A stretch of 6,623 nt of DNA, from the NCBI GenBank assembly GCA_903930805.1, contig CAIYZZ010000531.1, forward strand, positions 1-6,623, in the 5' to 3' direction. This DNA is from an uncultured Rhodocyclaceae bacterium. GTDB lineage: Bacteria > Pseudomonadota > Gammaproteobacteria > Burkholderiales > Rhodocyclaceae. The first letter of the stretch is position 1. Every line of letters begins with the position of its first letter. Both the position numbers and the translations under genes were made by a program. The notes under the pieces were generated by a model. That model worked only from the letters and a program-made list of their open reading frames with translations. It did no database searches and was not told the origin of the DNA. This document shows positions 1 through 6,331 of this stretch, piece by piece.

Positions 1-596
1 GCTTCTTCTCGATCCAGCAAACCTGCCCGAAGTGCCACGGCACCGGCCGTTTCATCGCCGACCCCTGCCCCACCTGCCAGGGTGGTGGTCGCGTCAAGCA
101 GCACAAGACACTCTCGGTCAAGATTCCCTCTGGCATTGACGAGGGCGATCGCATCCGGCTTTCCGGCGAGGGCGAACCCGGCGTCAATGGCGGCCCGCCC
201 GGCGACCTGTATGTGCAGATCCATCTCAAGGCGCACTCGGTATTCCAGCGTGACCACGACGACTTGCATTGCGAAATGCCCGTGAGTTTTACCGTCGCTG
301 CCCTCGGCGGCGAAATCGAGATTCCCACCCTTGACGGCGTGGCGCGTCTCAAAGTCCCCACAGAGACACAGACCGGCAAGGTGTTCCGCCTGCGCGGCAA
401 AGGCATCAAGGGCGTGCGCTCGATCGGCCATGGCGACCTGCTCTGCCACGTCGTCGTCGAAACTCCTGTGAGCCTCACTGATCGGCAGAAAGAACTGCTG
501 CGCGAATTCGAATCCCTCAGCCAGGACAACGCCGCCACCCACAACCCGAAAGCGCAAAGCTGGATGGACAAGGTGAAAGAGTTCTTCGCCGGATAA
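1..596 (+). CDS. dnaJ: Chaperone protein DnaJ (Hsp40), C-terminal half, 5' end outside window
   Basis: This is the C-terminal 197 residues of a type I DnaJ, the cytoplasmic co-chaperone that delivers unfolded clients to DnaK and stimulates its ATPase. The reading frame is already open at the left edge (first full codon at 3). It shows the last two of the four CxxCxGxG zinc-binding motifs, CPKCHGTG (24-47) and CPTCQGGG (66-89). These are followed by the client-binding beta domains, with the family signatures [49 protein letters not shown] and [12 protein letters not shown]. The J domain, the Gly/Phe linker and zinc motifs I and II lie outside the window. The usual length is about 375 residues, so roughly half is present. 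The C-terminus ([10 protein letters not shown]) and the TAA stop look natural. mfd starts 21 bp downstream on the same strand. The family assignment is certain from the motifs. Confidence 0.97.
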   Translation, partial: FFSIQQTCPKCHGTGRFIADPCPTCQGGGRVKQHKTLSVKIPSGIDEGDRIRLSGEGEPGVNGGPPGDLYVQIHLKAHSVFQRDHDDLHCEMPVSFTVAALGGEIEIPTLDGVARLKVPTETQTGKVFRLRGKGIKGVRSIGHGDLLCHVVVETPVSLTDRQKELLREFESLSQDNAATHNPKAQSWMDKVKEFFAG

Positions 597-617
597 AAAG
601 CCGGCGCTAGATTTCGC

Positions 618-3600
618 ATGAGCCCCCTGCTGCCCCTGCCGGCGCCCCCCAAGGTCGGCCAACGTCTTCCCCTGCCGGAACTCACGGCTTCCGCCGATGC
701 GCTTGCCATCGCGCAACTGGCAACGACGAGCAGTGGCTTGCTCGCTGTCATCACGGCCAGCCCACTCGGAGCCCAACGCCTTGCCGAAGAAATTGTCTGG
801 TTCGCACCAAACCTGCGCGTGCATCTGCTGCCCGACTGGGAAACCCTACCCTACGACCATTTTTCGCCACATCAGGATCTAATCTCGGAGCGGCTGGCAA
901 CGCTGTTCGCAGTCACCCAGGGGCAATGCGACGTACTGATCGTTGCCGCGTCGACGGCGGTCACCCGACTGGCACCACTCGCCTTCCTCGCCGCCCATAC
1001 CTTCTTCATGAAAAAGGGCGATCGGATCAACCTTGACAAGCTGCGGGCACAGATGACGCTGGCCGGCTACCAGCACGTCACGCAAGTCGTCGCACCGGGC
1101 GAATACAGCGTGCGCGGCGGGCTGATCGATCTCTTCCCGATGGGCACACCCCTGCCCTACCGCATTGAACTGTTTGACGACGAGATCGAGACGCTGCGCA
1201 GCTTCGACGTCGATTCGCAACGCACGCTCTATCCCGTGCCGGAAATCCGTTTGCTGCCCGCTCGCGAAATGCCCGCCGGCGAGGCCGGGCGTACCACCTT
1301 CCGCCAGCGCTTTCGCGACAGCTTCGAGGGCGATGCGTCGCGTATCAGTCTTTACAAGGATGTCTCGAACGGCATTATGCCCGCCGGCATTGAGTACTAC
1401 CTGCCCCTGTTCTTTGAGAAAACCGCAACGCTGTTTGACTATTTGCCCGCCGACACGAAACTGCTGTTGCATGGCAACGTACCGGCTGCGCTTGCCGAAT
1501 TCTGGGCCGACCTGCAAACACGCCATAAGATGCTCGGCGGCGACCGTTCGCGGCCGGTGTTGCCGCCTGCCGAATTATTTTTGCGTGACGAGGATTTCTT
1601 CATTGCCGCAAATGGCTTTGCGCAATACCTCGCAAAAGTCGGCGCTGGCGGGACGGCAAACAAGTTGCCGAATGTGGCTGTCGACCGCAAGGCCGACGAT
1701 CCACTTTCAGCATTGCGCGGTTTTTTCGACAACTTTTCCGGTCGTACGTTGTTACTCGCCGAATCCGCCGGCCGGCGCGAGACGCTGAACGAGTACCTCG
1801 CCGAACACGATCTCTCCGCAGCAATCTGCCCGGACTTCACCGCCTTCATGACCGGCGAAGCGCGGCTGATGCTCGCGACCGCGCCACTCTCTGGCGGTTT
1901 CCTGCTCGACAACTTCGCGGTCATCACCGAAAACGAACTTTACGCTGCCACCGCGCGCCCGCGTCACAAACGCTCGGATGCACGCAGGGCCAACCTCGAA
2001 GGCTGGCTGCGCGATCTTTCTGAACTGAAAATCAGCGATCCGGTGGTGCATGAGAGCCACGGCATCGGCCGCTATCTCGGCCTTGTTCATATGGATCTGG
2101 GTGAAGGGAATGAGGAATTCCTGCATCTCGAATACGCCAACGAGGCCAAACTCTATGTACCGGTCGCGCAACTCGAAGTCATCTCGCGCTACAGCGGCGT
2201 CGATCCCGAGGCGATTCTGCTGCACACGCTCGGTTCCGGCCAGTGGGACAAGGCGAAGCGGAAAGCGGCCGAACAGGTACGCGATACTGCCGCCGAACTC
2301 CTGCATCTCTACGCCCAGCGCGCCGCGCGCCAAGGCCACGAGTTTTCTTTCAAGACCCACGATCTGGAGGCCTTCGCCGCCGGTTTCGGCTTCGAGGAAA
2401 CGCCTGACCAGATCGCCGCCATTGGCGCTGTCATCACCGACATGGTCTCGGGCAAGCCGATGGACCGCCTCATTTGCGGCGATGTCGGTTTTGGGAAAAC
2501 AGAAGTGGCAATGCGCGCCACCTTTGTCGCCGTCGCCGACGGCAAGCAGGTCGCGGTGCTCTGCCCGACCACCCTGCTCGCCGAGCAGCACTACCAAAAC
2601 TTCGCCGACCGCTTCGCCGACTGGCCGGTGAAGGTCGCCGAAATATCGCGCTTCAAGTCAAAGAAGGAACAGGACGAGGCGATCCAACTGCTCGGCCAGG
2701 GGAAAATCGACATCCTTATCGGCACCCATCGCCTGCTGCAAAAAGATGTGGGTTTTGACCGCCTCGGCCTTGTCATCATCGACGAGGAACACCGTTTTGG
2801 TGTGCGGCAGAAGGAGGCACTCAAAGCCCTGCGCGCCGAAGTCGACGTATTGACCCTTACCGCCACGCCCATCCCGCGCACCCTCGGCCTGTCGCTCGAA
2901 GGACTACGCGACTTCTCGGTGATCGCCACGCCACCGCAGAAACGCCTCGCCATCAAGACCTTTGTCCACAAGTGGTCGACCGGCCTGGTGCGCGAAGCCT
3001 GCCTGCGCGAGTTCAAGCGCGGCGGTCAGGTCTACTTCTTGCACAACGAAGTCGACACCATCGAGAACATGCGCGGGCGTCTCGAAAAATTGCTACCTGA
3101 AGCGCGCATCGTCATCGGCCACGGCCAGTTGCCGGAACGCGAACTCGAGCGCGTGATGCGCGAGTTTACGCAGCAGAAGCACAACCTGCTCTTGTGCTCA
3201 ACCATCATCGAGACCGGCATCGACAACCCGCATGCCAACACCATCGTCATCAATCGTGCCGACAAGTTCGGCCTCGCGCAATTGCACCAGCTACGCGGTC
3301 GCGTCGGCCGCTCACACCATCAGGCCTACGCCTACCTGCTCACCGACGAAAATGCCAAACCCTCCGCCCAGGCGCAACGCCGGCTCGACGCTATCCAGGC
3401 GATGGAGGAACTCGGCTCCGGTTTCTTCCTTGCCATGCACGATCTGGAGATTCGCGGCGCCGGCGAAGTTCTGGGCGAAAACCAGTCGGGCGAAATCCAC
3501 GAGATCGGCTTCGCCCTCTACACCAACATGCTAAACGCGGCGGTGCGCGCCCTCAAGAATGGCAAGGCGATTCCCGATCTGACCCAGCCACTCTCCGTCA

Positions 3601-4031
3601 CCGCCGAGATCAACCTGCGCACCCCCGCCCTGCTACCCGATGCTTACTGCCCCGACGTTCATGAGCGGCTGACACTCTACAAACGCCTCGCCAACTGTGA
3701 CAGCGAGGACGCGTTGCGAGCTATGCAGGAAGAACTGATCGACAGGTATGGCGAAATGCCGCCGCAGGCGCTGGCGCTGGTCGAAACCCACCGGCTGCGG
3801 CTCGCCGGCAAGCCGCTGGGCATCGCCAAGCTCGACGCCGGGCCGAACGCCATCCAGTTGCAGTTCGTCAAGAATCCGCCCATCGATCCGGCCAATATCA
3901 TCAAGCTCATCCAGTCGGACCGCGCCTTCAAACTCGCCGGGCCGGACAAACTAAGCTGGCAGAAGGTAACCAGCACGTTCAAGGAGCGGGTAGTCGCGGT
4001 GAAGGAACTCTTCAAGCGCCTCAAGCCGTAA
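618..4031 (+). CDS. mfd: Transcription-repair coupling factor Mfd (superfamily 2 DNA translocase)
   Basis: Mfd binds RNA polymerase stalled at a lesion, pushes it off by ATP-driven translocation on DNA and recruits UvrA, giving strand-specific nucleotide excision repair. The protein has 1137 residues, full length for the family (E. coli about 1148). In order: UvrB-like module with LPDWETLPYDHFSPHQD near residue 71 and the UvrA-contact segment GEYSVRGGLIDLFP from 161; RNA-polymerase-interacting domain from about 474 (DPVVHESHGIGRYLGL); Walker A GDVGFGKT 621-628; DEEH box 722-725; TLTATPIPRT from 746; motif V TIIETGIDNP from 862; arginine-finger motif VI QLRGRVGRS 891-899; TRG translocation motif from about 933 (GSGFFLAMHDLEIRGAGE); C-terminal TRCF domain from about 999. 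All catalytic motifs are intact. The ATG at 618 was chosen because the N-terminus fits the family length, although no Shine-Dalgarno sequence is visible before it. It lies 21 bp behind dnaJ with no terminator between, so read-through expression is likely. Confidence 0.98.
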   Translation: MSPLLPLPAPPKVGQRLPLPELTASADALAIAQLATTSSGLLAVITASPLGAQRLAEEIVWFAPNLRVHLLPDWETLPYDHFSPHQDLISERLATLFAVTQGQCDVLIVAASTAVTRLAPLAFLAAHTFFMKKGDRINLDKLRAQMTLAGYQHVTQVVAPGEYSVRGGLIDLFPMGTPLPYRIELFDDEIETLRSFDVDSQRTLYPVPEIRLLPAREMPAGEAGRTTFRQRFRDSFEGDASRISLYKDVSNGIMPAGIEYYLPLFFEKTATLFDYLPADTKLLLHGNVPAALAEFWADLQTRHKMLGGDRSRPVLPPAELFLRDEDFFIAANGFAQYLAKVGAGGTANKLPNVAVDRKADDPLSALRGFFDNFSGRTLLLAESAGRRETLNEYLAEHDLSAAICPDFTAFMTGEARLMLATAPLSGGFLLDNFAVITENELYAATARPRHKRSDARRANLEGWLRDLSELKISDPVVHESHGIGRYLGLVHMDLGEGNEEFLHLEYANEAKLYVPVAQLEVISRYSGVDPEAILLHTLGSGQWDKAKRKAAEQVRDTAAELLHLYAQRAARQGHEFSFKTHDLEAFAAGFGFEETPDQIAAIGAVITDMVSGKPMDRLICGDVGFGKTEVAMRATFVAVADGKQVAVLCPTTLLAEQHYQNFADRFADWPVKVAEISRFKSKKEQDEAIQLLGQGKIDILIGTHRLLQKDVGFDRLGLVIIDEEHRFGVRQKEALKALRAEVDVLTLTATPIPRTLGLSLEGLRDFSVIATPPQKRLAIKTFVHKWSTGLVREACLREFKRGGQVYFLHNEVDTIENMRGRLEKLLPEARIVIGHGQLPERELERVMREFTQQKHNLLLCSTIIETGIDNPHANTIVINRADKFGLAQLHQLRGRVGRSHHQAYAYLLTDENAKPSAQAQRRLDAIQAMEELGSGFFLAMHDLEIRGAGEVLGENQSGEIHEIGFALYTNMLNAAVRALKNGKAIPDLTQPLSVTAEINLRTPALLPDAYCPDVHERLTLYKRLANCDSEDALRAMQEELIDRYGEMPPQALALVETHRLRLAGKPLGIAKLDAGPNAIQLQFVKNPPIDPANIIKLIQSDRAFKLAGPDKLSWQKVTSTFKERVVAVKELFKRLKP

Positions 4032-4211
4032 AAGTCGGTGCTGGCAACACGGCACCCGCTGCCTTCAGCCCATCGATACCCCTTGAGATGAAGCACCGGA
4101 GGGCGGATTCTGGCCAGGATATATACATATACCCATTGGCCGGTGCAACCCACAAACCGGCCTGTCGCATTGACTCGATCGAATTCTCAGATGCGATGCA
4201 CGGGCAAAGTC
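4032..4211. other. Gene-free spacer between mfd and the regulator relic
   Basis: This 180-bp stretch follows the mfd stop and precedes the point where similarity to a receiver domain begins on the other strand. Short open frames exist on the - strand, including the tail of the receiver frame down to 4065, but none gives a recognisable protein. It contains an imperfect hairpin just after mfd (GGTGC at 4037, GCACC at 4052), a TA-rich patch around 4118-4132 and a perfect 7-bp inverted repeat at 4138-4162. There is no T-tract that would make either hairpin a standard intrinsic terminator. The region may be the decayed remainder of the response regulator gene or unrelated filler. Confidence 0.5.
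4138..4162. repeat. Perfect 7-bp inverted repeat (hairpin)
   Basis: GGCCGGT at 4138-4144 is the exact reverse complement of ACCGGCC at 4156-4162, with an 11-base loop between them. The stem is GC-rich, so it could fold as RNA in either direction or serve as a protein-binding palindrome. Neither strand has a run of T after it, so a standard Rho-independent terminator is not supported. It lies in the gene-free gap beyond mfd, next to a TA-rich patch. Confidence 0.5.
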
Positions 4212-4397
4212 ATCCATCTCCGGCATCATGATGTCGAGCAAGATCAGATCGGGGGGCACCTGTGCTGCCAGCGATAAGCCCTGCTGGCCGGAGGTGGCGA
4301 ATTGCAGATCATAATCGTCCGCCAAGGCAGCCCCTAGGGTCATCAGGTTGGAGGGGGTATCGTCGATGGCGAGGATGTGCTGCTTGGTTGGTTTCAT
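4212..4397 (-). pseudogene. Response regulator receiver domain, N-terminal fragment
   Basis: The first ~62 residues of a CheY-like receiver domain are clear. They include the acidic pair in HILAIDDTPSNLMTLG (D12, D13), the segment DYDLQFATSGQQGL, and the phospho-acceptor region PDLILLDIMMPEMD with D55 as the predicted phosphorylation site. After PEMD the similarity stops. The expected MDGF/Y continuation is replaced by DDFARASHLRI, and the conserved Thr/Ser and Lys of the second half of the domain never appear. The frame stays open to a stop at 4065 but reads as unrelated sequence. No output domain is present. The ATG at 4397 is well supported by AGGAAG just upstream and by its ATGA overlap with the stop of the kinase fragment. 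A receiver without beta-4 and beta-5 and the switch lysine should not fold or signal, so I call it a relic. Receivers that begin this way often carry HD-GYP or GGDEF outputs, but nothing here shows which one was lost. Confidence 0.75.
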
Positions 4398-4585
4398 GAT
4401 CTTCCTGTGTTCCATCCCTGTGCCTGGGTAATTCGCCGCAGACGATCCAGGACGATGTCAAAACGCAAGTCGGACAGTGACTTGCCAGCTTCAGCGATTT
4501 CCTCTGCCACTGCGGTCTGTGCAACGCAGGCCTGCAACTCCTTGAAGCAGCCGATGGCATCGAACTTGTTCTCCGCCAGCAAGGG
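4394..4585 (-). pseudogene. Sensor histidine kinase (probably hybrid), C-terminal fragment
   Basis: This is an open frame whose last ~64 residues resemble the extreme C-terminus of large hybrid sensor kinases. LLAENKFDAIGCFKELQ is followed by AEEIAEAGKSLSDLRFDIVLDRLRRI. This matches the pattern of a short helical tail (LL-x-n-D-x-x-A-x-x-x-F-x-x-L ... L-x-x-x-x-x-F-D-F-x-x-A-L-x-x-L) that follows the receiver or Hpt region. No PAS, HisKA, HATPase or receiver motif remains. The frame is open to 4669, but upstream of about 4585 it is antisense to the ADP-ribosylglycohydrolase and no longer looks like a kinase. The TGA stop (4396-4394) overlaps the ATG of the downstream receiver fragment as ATGA, typical of kinase-regulator operons. 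That overlap strengthens an assignment that would be modest on sequence alone. Confidence 0.6.
4401..4406 (-). promoter_or_regulatory. Shine-Dalgarno site of the receiver fragment
   Basis: On the - strand AGGAAG ends three bases before the ATG at 4397-4395. The site fixes the receiver start at MKPTKQ rather than the upstream in-frame ATG at 4415. It lies inside the last codons of the kinase fragment, as expected for a translationally coupled pair. Confidence 0.55.
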
Positions 4586-5369
4586 TATCGGCCTTGCCAC
4601 CTTGCGTTCCATCGTCAAGCTCTGGTTCTTCGTGCCCGAGAGATTCCGAGGAGTGTATTCGGCTGGCAACGCACCTGCGATGCGGAGTGCGATGATTGGC
4701 GTCTGCTTTGCGGATGACGAGCGACGAATGAAGCAGTTCGTTCAGCTCAGTACTCAGCTGACGCATACCGACCCCAAGGCTGAATGCGGGGCACTCGCAA
4801 TAGCCTTAGCGGCAAGATGCTCGATGTTGGGGCTGTCATTTGAAGAGTTCATCGAAGACGTCAAGCGTCTGATGGGAGATCACGGGCCAGCGGGTTCTGA
4901 ACTGGTCGAGCTCGTGGAAAGAAGTCACTTGAGCGTTAGCCGAGGCGAAAGCACAGAATTGTTCGTCAAGACCCTGGGTTGCGCCAACGGTGTCTCTGGC
5001 TACATGTACCACAGCGTTCCAGCAGTGCTGCATGCTTGGCAGTCATACCCACTGGACTATGAACGTGCCGTCACAACAATCATTCGCTGTGGAGGCGATA
5101 CAGATACGACTGCTGCGATGACTGGAGCCATTGTTGGGGCAGGTGTGGGCCAGGATGGCATTCCCAAGAGGTGGCTTGATGATCTCATTGAATGGCCGCG
5201 AACCGTCTCATGGATGGAAACCCTTGCGCGTAAAACTGCTGACACGCCAGCAATGCCAAACGTAGCACGAACGCATCCAGTCTCGGTGATTCAACTCTTT
5301 GCCCGGAACATAGCTTTTATCTTGCTGGTTCTCCTGCACGGCTTCCGCCGCCTCCTTCCACCGTATTAG
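4554..5369 (+). CDS. ADP-ribosylglycohydrolase (ARH/DraG-like) family protein, N-terminally truncated
   Basis: ARH enzymes remove ADP-ribose from modified proteins or small molecules using a binuclear Mg2+ centre. Family similarity starts at about 4584 (GIGLATLRSIVKLW) and continues without frameshift through VYSAGNAPAMRSA, the THTDPKAECGALAIALA segment (THTD at 4761-4772), the metal-binding CGGDTDTTAAMTGAIVGA (GGDTDT at 5091-5108) and a C-terminal hydrophobic tail ending in LLHGFRRLLPPY. That ending appears natural. The N-terminal part of the fold, about 80-100 residues with the GDALG-type and DDT metal motifs, is absent. Upstream codons are antisense to kinase and regulator relics. The start is therefore uncertain: GTG 4377, ATG 4455, ATG 4554 and ATG 4680 are all in frame, and none has a well-spaced Shine-Dalgarno sequence. 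I list 4554 as the first ATG before the similarity. Without the first metal motif, catalysis is unlikely and it is probably a pseudogene, although the intact 260 codons suggest a recent event or some retained role. Family call firm, functionality doubtful. Confidence 0.75.
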   Translation: MASNLFSASKGIGLATLRSIVKLWFFVPERFRGVYSAGNAPAMRSAMIGVCFADDERRMKQFVQLSTQLTHTDPKAECGALAIALAARCSMLGLSFEEFIEDVKRLMGDHGPAGSELVELVERSHLSVSRGESTELFVKTLGCANGVSGYMYHSVPAVLHAWQSYPLDYERAVTTIIRCGGDTDTTAAMTGAIVGAGVGQDGIPKRWLDDLIEWPRTVSWMETLARKTADTPAMPNVARTHPVSVIQLFARNIAFILLVLLHGFRRLLPPY

Positions 5370-5401
5370 TGACTCGCAACTCCGCTGACGCCAATGTGGC
5401 T

Positions 5402-5423
5402 ATCGGCTAGTCATCGGCTAGTC
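5402..5423. repeat. 11-bp perfect tandem duplication
   Basis: ATCGGCTAGTC occurs twice head to tail (5402-5412 and 5413-5423) in the 48-bp gap between two convergent genes. The second copy runs into the last codons and TAG stop (5420-5418) of the - strand gene. It looks like replication slippage. The CTAG cores could pair weakly, but no terminator stem is formed. Confidence 0.85.
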
Positions 5424-5915
5424 ATACTCGTCCACCCATTCACGCTTATCAAAGTCATAAGACCACATGTGGAATGCCACCATGGTGTTTGCATAATAGA
5501 ACTTGGGCCGGTTCGAGTAATGGGGTATGACAAGCCTGGCCTTTAATTCCGCCGTGCTCATCCCGATTTCTTCCAGTCTGTCTGGATATCGCCCCTGCGT
5601 ATCCCGGAACTGTTCGATTCTTTGCACGACCGAGTCGGCATAGGACCTGGCATCGTGATGGCGGAAAAGGTGAACTGACAGCACGGTTACAACCATCAAA
5701 GTCCAGATTCCGACCTTCAGTGACTGAATCTTGCGTCTGTCAGGATTTCGCACAATCACGACTAGACTATACGGTAGCCAGAATGCCATGGTGATCGCAA
5801 CGAACATCAATCCGGTGGCCATCCCATGTACCGTAAACAAGGCCCCTAGTACGATGGCCGCAATCGTTGTATCCCGCACCGGATGCTTAGGCTTTGATTC
5901 TTCTTGAACTGTCAT
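5418..5915 (-). CDS. Hypothetical membrane-anchored protein with pseudopilin-like exported domain
   Basis: I do not recognise a named family for this 165-residue protein. A short charged N-terminus (MTVQEESKPKHPVRD) precedes two or three hydrophobic segments: about 17-34 and 36-55, then a basic loop RNPDRRK and a third at about 68-84. The C-terminal ~80 residues are soluble and probably exported. They contain a helix plus loop, SVVQRIEQFRDTQGRYPDRL, that resembles the 'helix then G-x-YP-x-x-L' pattern of pseudopilin-like periplasmic domains, followed by an aromatic-rich tail (FYYANTMVAFHMWSYDF). The start at 5915 was chosen over the in-frame GTG at 5960 because it makes a 4-base ATGA overlap with the stop of the upstream gene. 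No Shine-Dalgarno sequence is visible, so expression probably depends on translational coupling. It is the last gene of a three-gene - strand operon and converges on the ADP-ribosylglycohydrolase. Confidence 0.8.
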   Translation of the reverse strand: MTVQEESKPKHPVRDTTIAAIVLGALFTVHGMATGLMFVAITMAFWLPYSLVVIVRNPDRRKIQSLKVGIWTLMVVTVLSVHLFRHHDARSYADSVVQRIEQFRDTQGRYPDRLEEIGMSTAELKARLVIPHYSNRPKFYYANTMVAFHMWSYDFDKREWVDEYD

Positions 5916-6331
5916 GGTTGCAGTGAAGGGTCTGACTCGTACTTTCTCCAACGGCCCCACTTTGGGTGATACAAGTACGAAACGATTCGGCCATCGTTCA
6001 ATAGTTCATCAAACCGCCCATTGCATGACTCATACGACCGCCCGCATTCTGGGCAAATCCATCGGGTTCGCCTGCCAGTCTCGGCGAGGTCGGACGAACC
6101 AGCATACTTGTAGCCTATGTGATTGCATTTCCCGCAACGACAGGGCGGAAGGATCGGGCGCCAAAGCGACATGATCGCAAGCGTAATCATCAGGAGGAAG
6201 ATCGGCAACATGGCCACGATCGCTCCATCTGTCAGTCCCCGAAATGTTCCGTATCCGGTCATGTTGCCGAGCAATGCACCTGTCGAGGCGCATAGGGTGA
6301 CCCAGGCTGGATACAGGAATTCGAGTTTCAT
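5912..6331 (-). CDS. Hypothetical two-helix membrane protein with zinc ribbon
   Basis: This 139-residue protein has no name I can assign. Two hydrophobic segments are visible: about 6-22, and about 37-57 (AIVAMLPIFLLMITLAIMSL). They are followed by a compact cysteine motif, CRCGKC at 64-69 and CPEC at 93-96, spaced as a zinc ribbon (CxxC-23 residues-CxxC, with C64 extra). The end is basic and aromatic (YLYHPKWGRWRKYESD). Zinc ribbons bind protein or nucleic acid; by the positive-inside tendency (RRTRW, KWGRWRK) this one is probably cytoplasmic, which is an inference. The ATG at 6331 overlaps the TGA of the upstream gene (ATGA), and GGAAAG immediately precedes it. Its own TGA overlaps the next start in the same way. 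Both overlaps support the chosen limits and suggest the three proteins are made in fixed ratio. Confidence 0.8.
   Translation of the reverse strand: MKLEFLYPAWVTLCASTGALLGNMTGYGTFRGLTDGAIVAMLPIFLLMITLAIMSLWRPILPPCRCGKCNHIGYKYAGSSDLAETGRRTRWICPECGRSYESCNGRFDELLNDGRIVSYLYHPKWGRWRKYESDPSLQP

Noticed and set aside
879..1526. Long - strand open frame inside mfd (215 codons), and a similar one at 1752-2597 (281 codons)
   Set aside because: Both are antisense to a fully conserved Mfd reading frame. Their translations are low-complexity and match no family. They are typical shadows of high-GC coding DNA.
4037..4056. Possible intrinsic terminator after mfd (GGTGC ... GCACC stem)
   Set aside because: The stem is five perfect pairs plus a G-T wobble and one further pair, and no T-run follows it on the + strand. 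The support is too weak to call it a terminator.
4106..4141. TGGCC-flanked TA-rich patch as a promoter or insertion-sequence end
   Set aside because: There is no matched -35/-10 pair with proper spacing, no flanking target-site duplication and no transposase fragment nearby.
3677..4153. - strand open frame spanning the mfd 3' end and the spacer
   Set aside because: Most of it is antisense to the conserved TRCF domain of mfd and the remainder has no recognisable motif.
4065..4211. Continuation of the receiver frame as a functional protein of about 110 residues
   Set aside because: The sequence after PEMD lacks the conserved Thr/Ser, the switch Lys and the beta strands of the fold, so open frame alone does not support function.
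4377..5369. Toxin/immunity ADP-ribosylation pair
   Set aside because: ARH proteins can act as immunity against ADP-ribosyltransferase toxins, but no transferase motif is visible in the window and the hydrolase is truncated.
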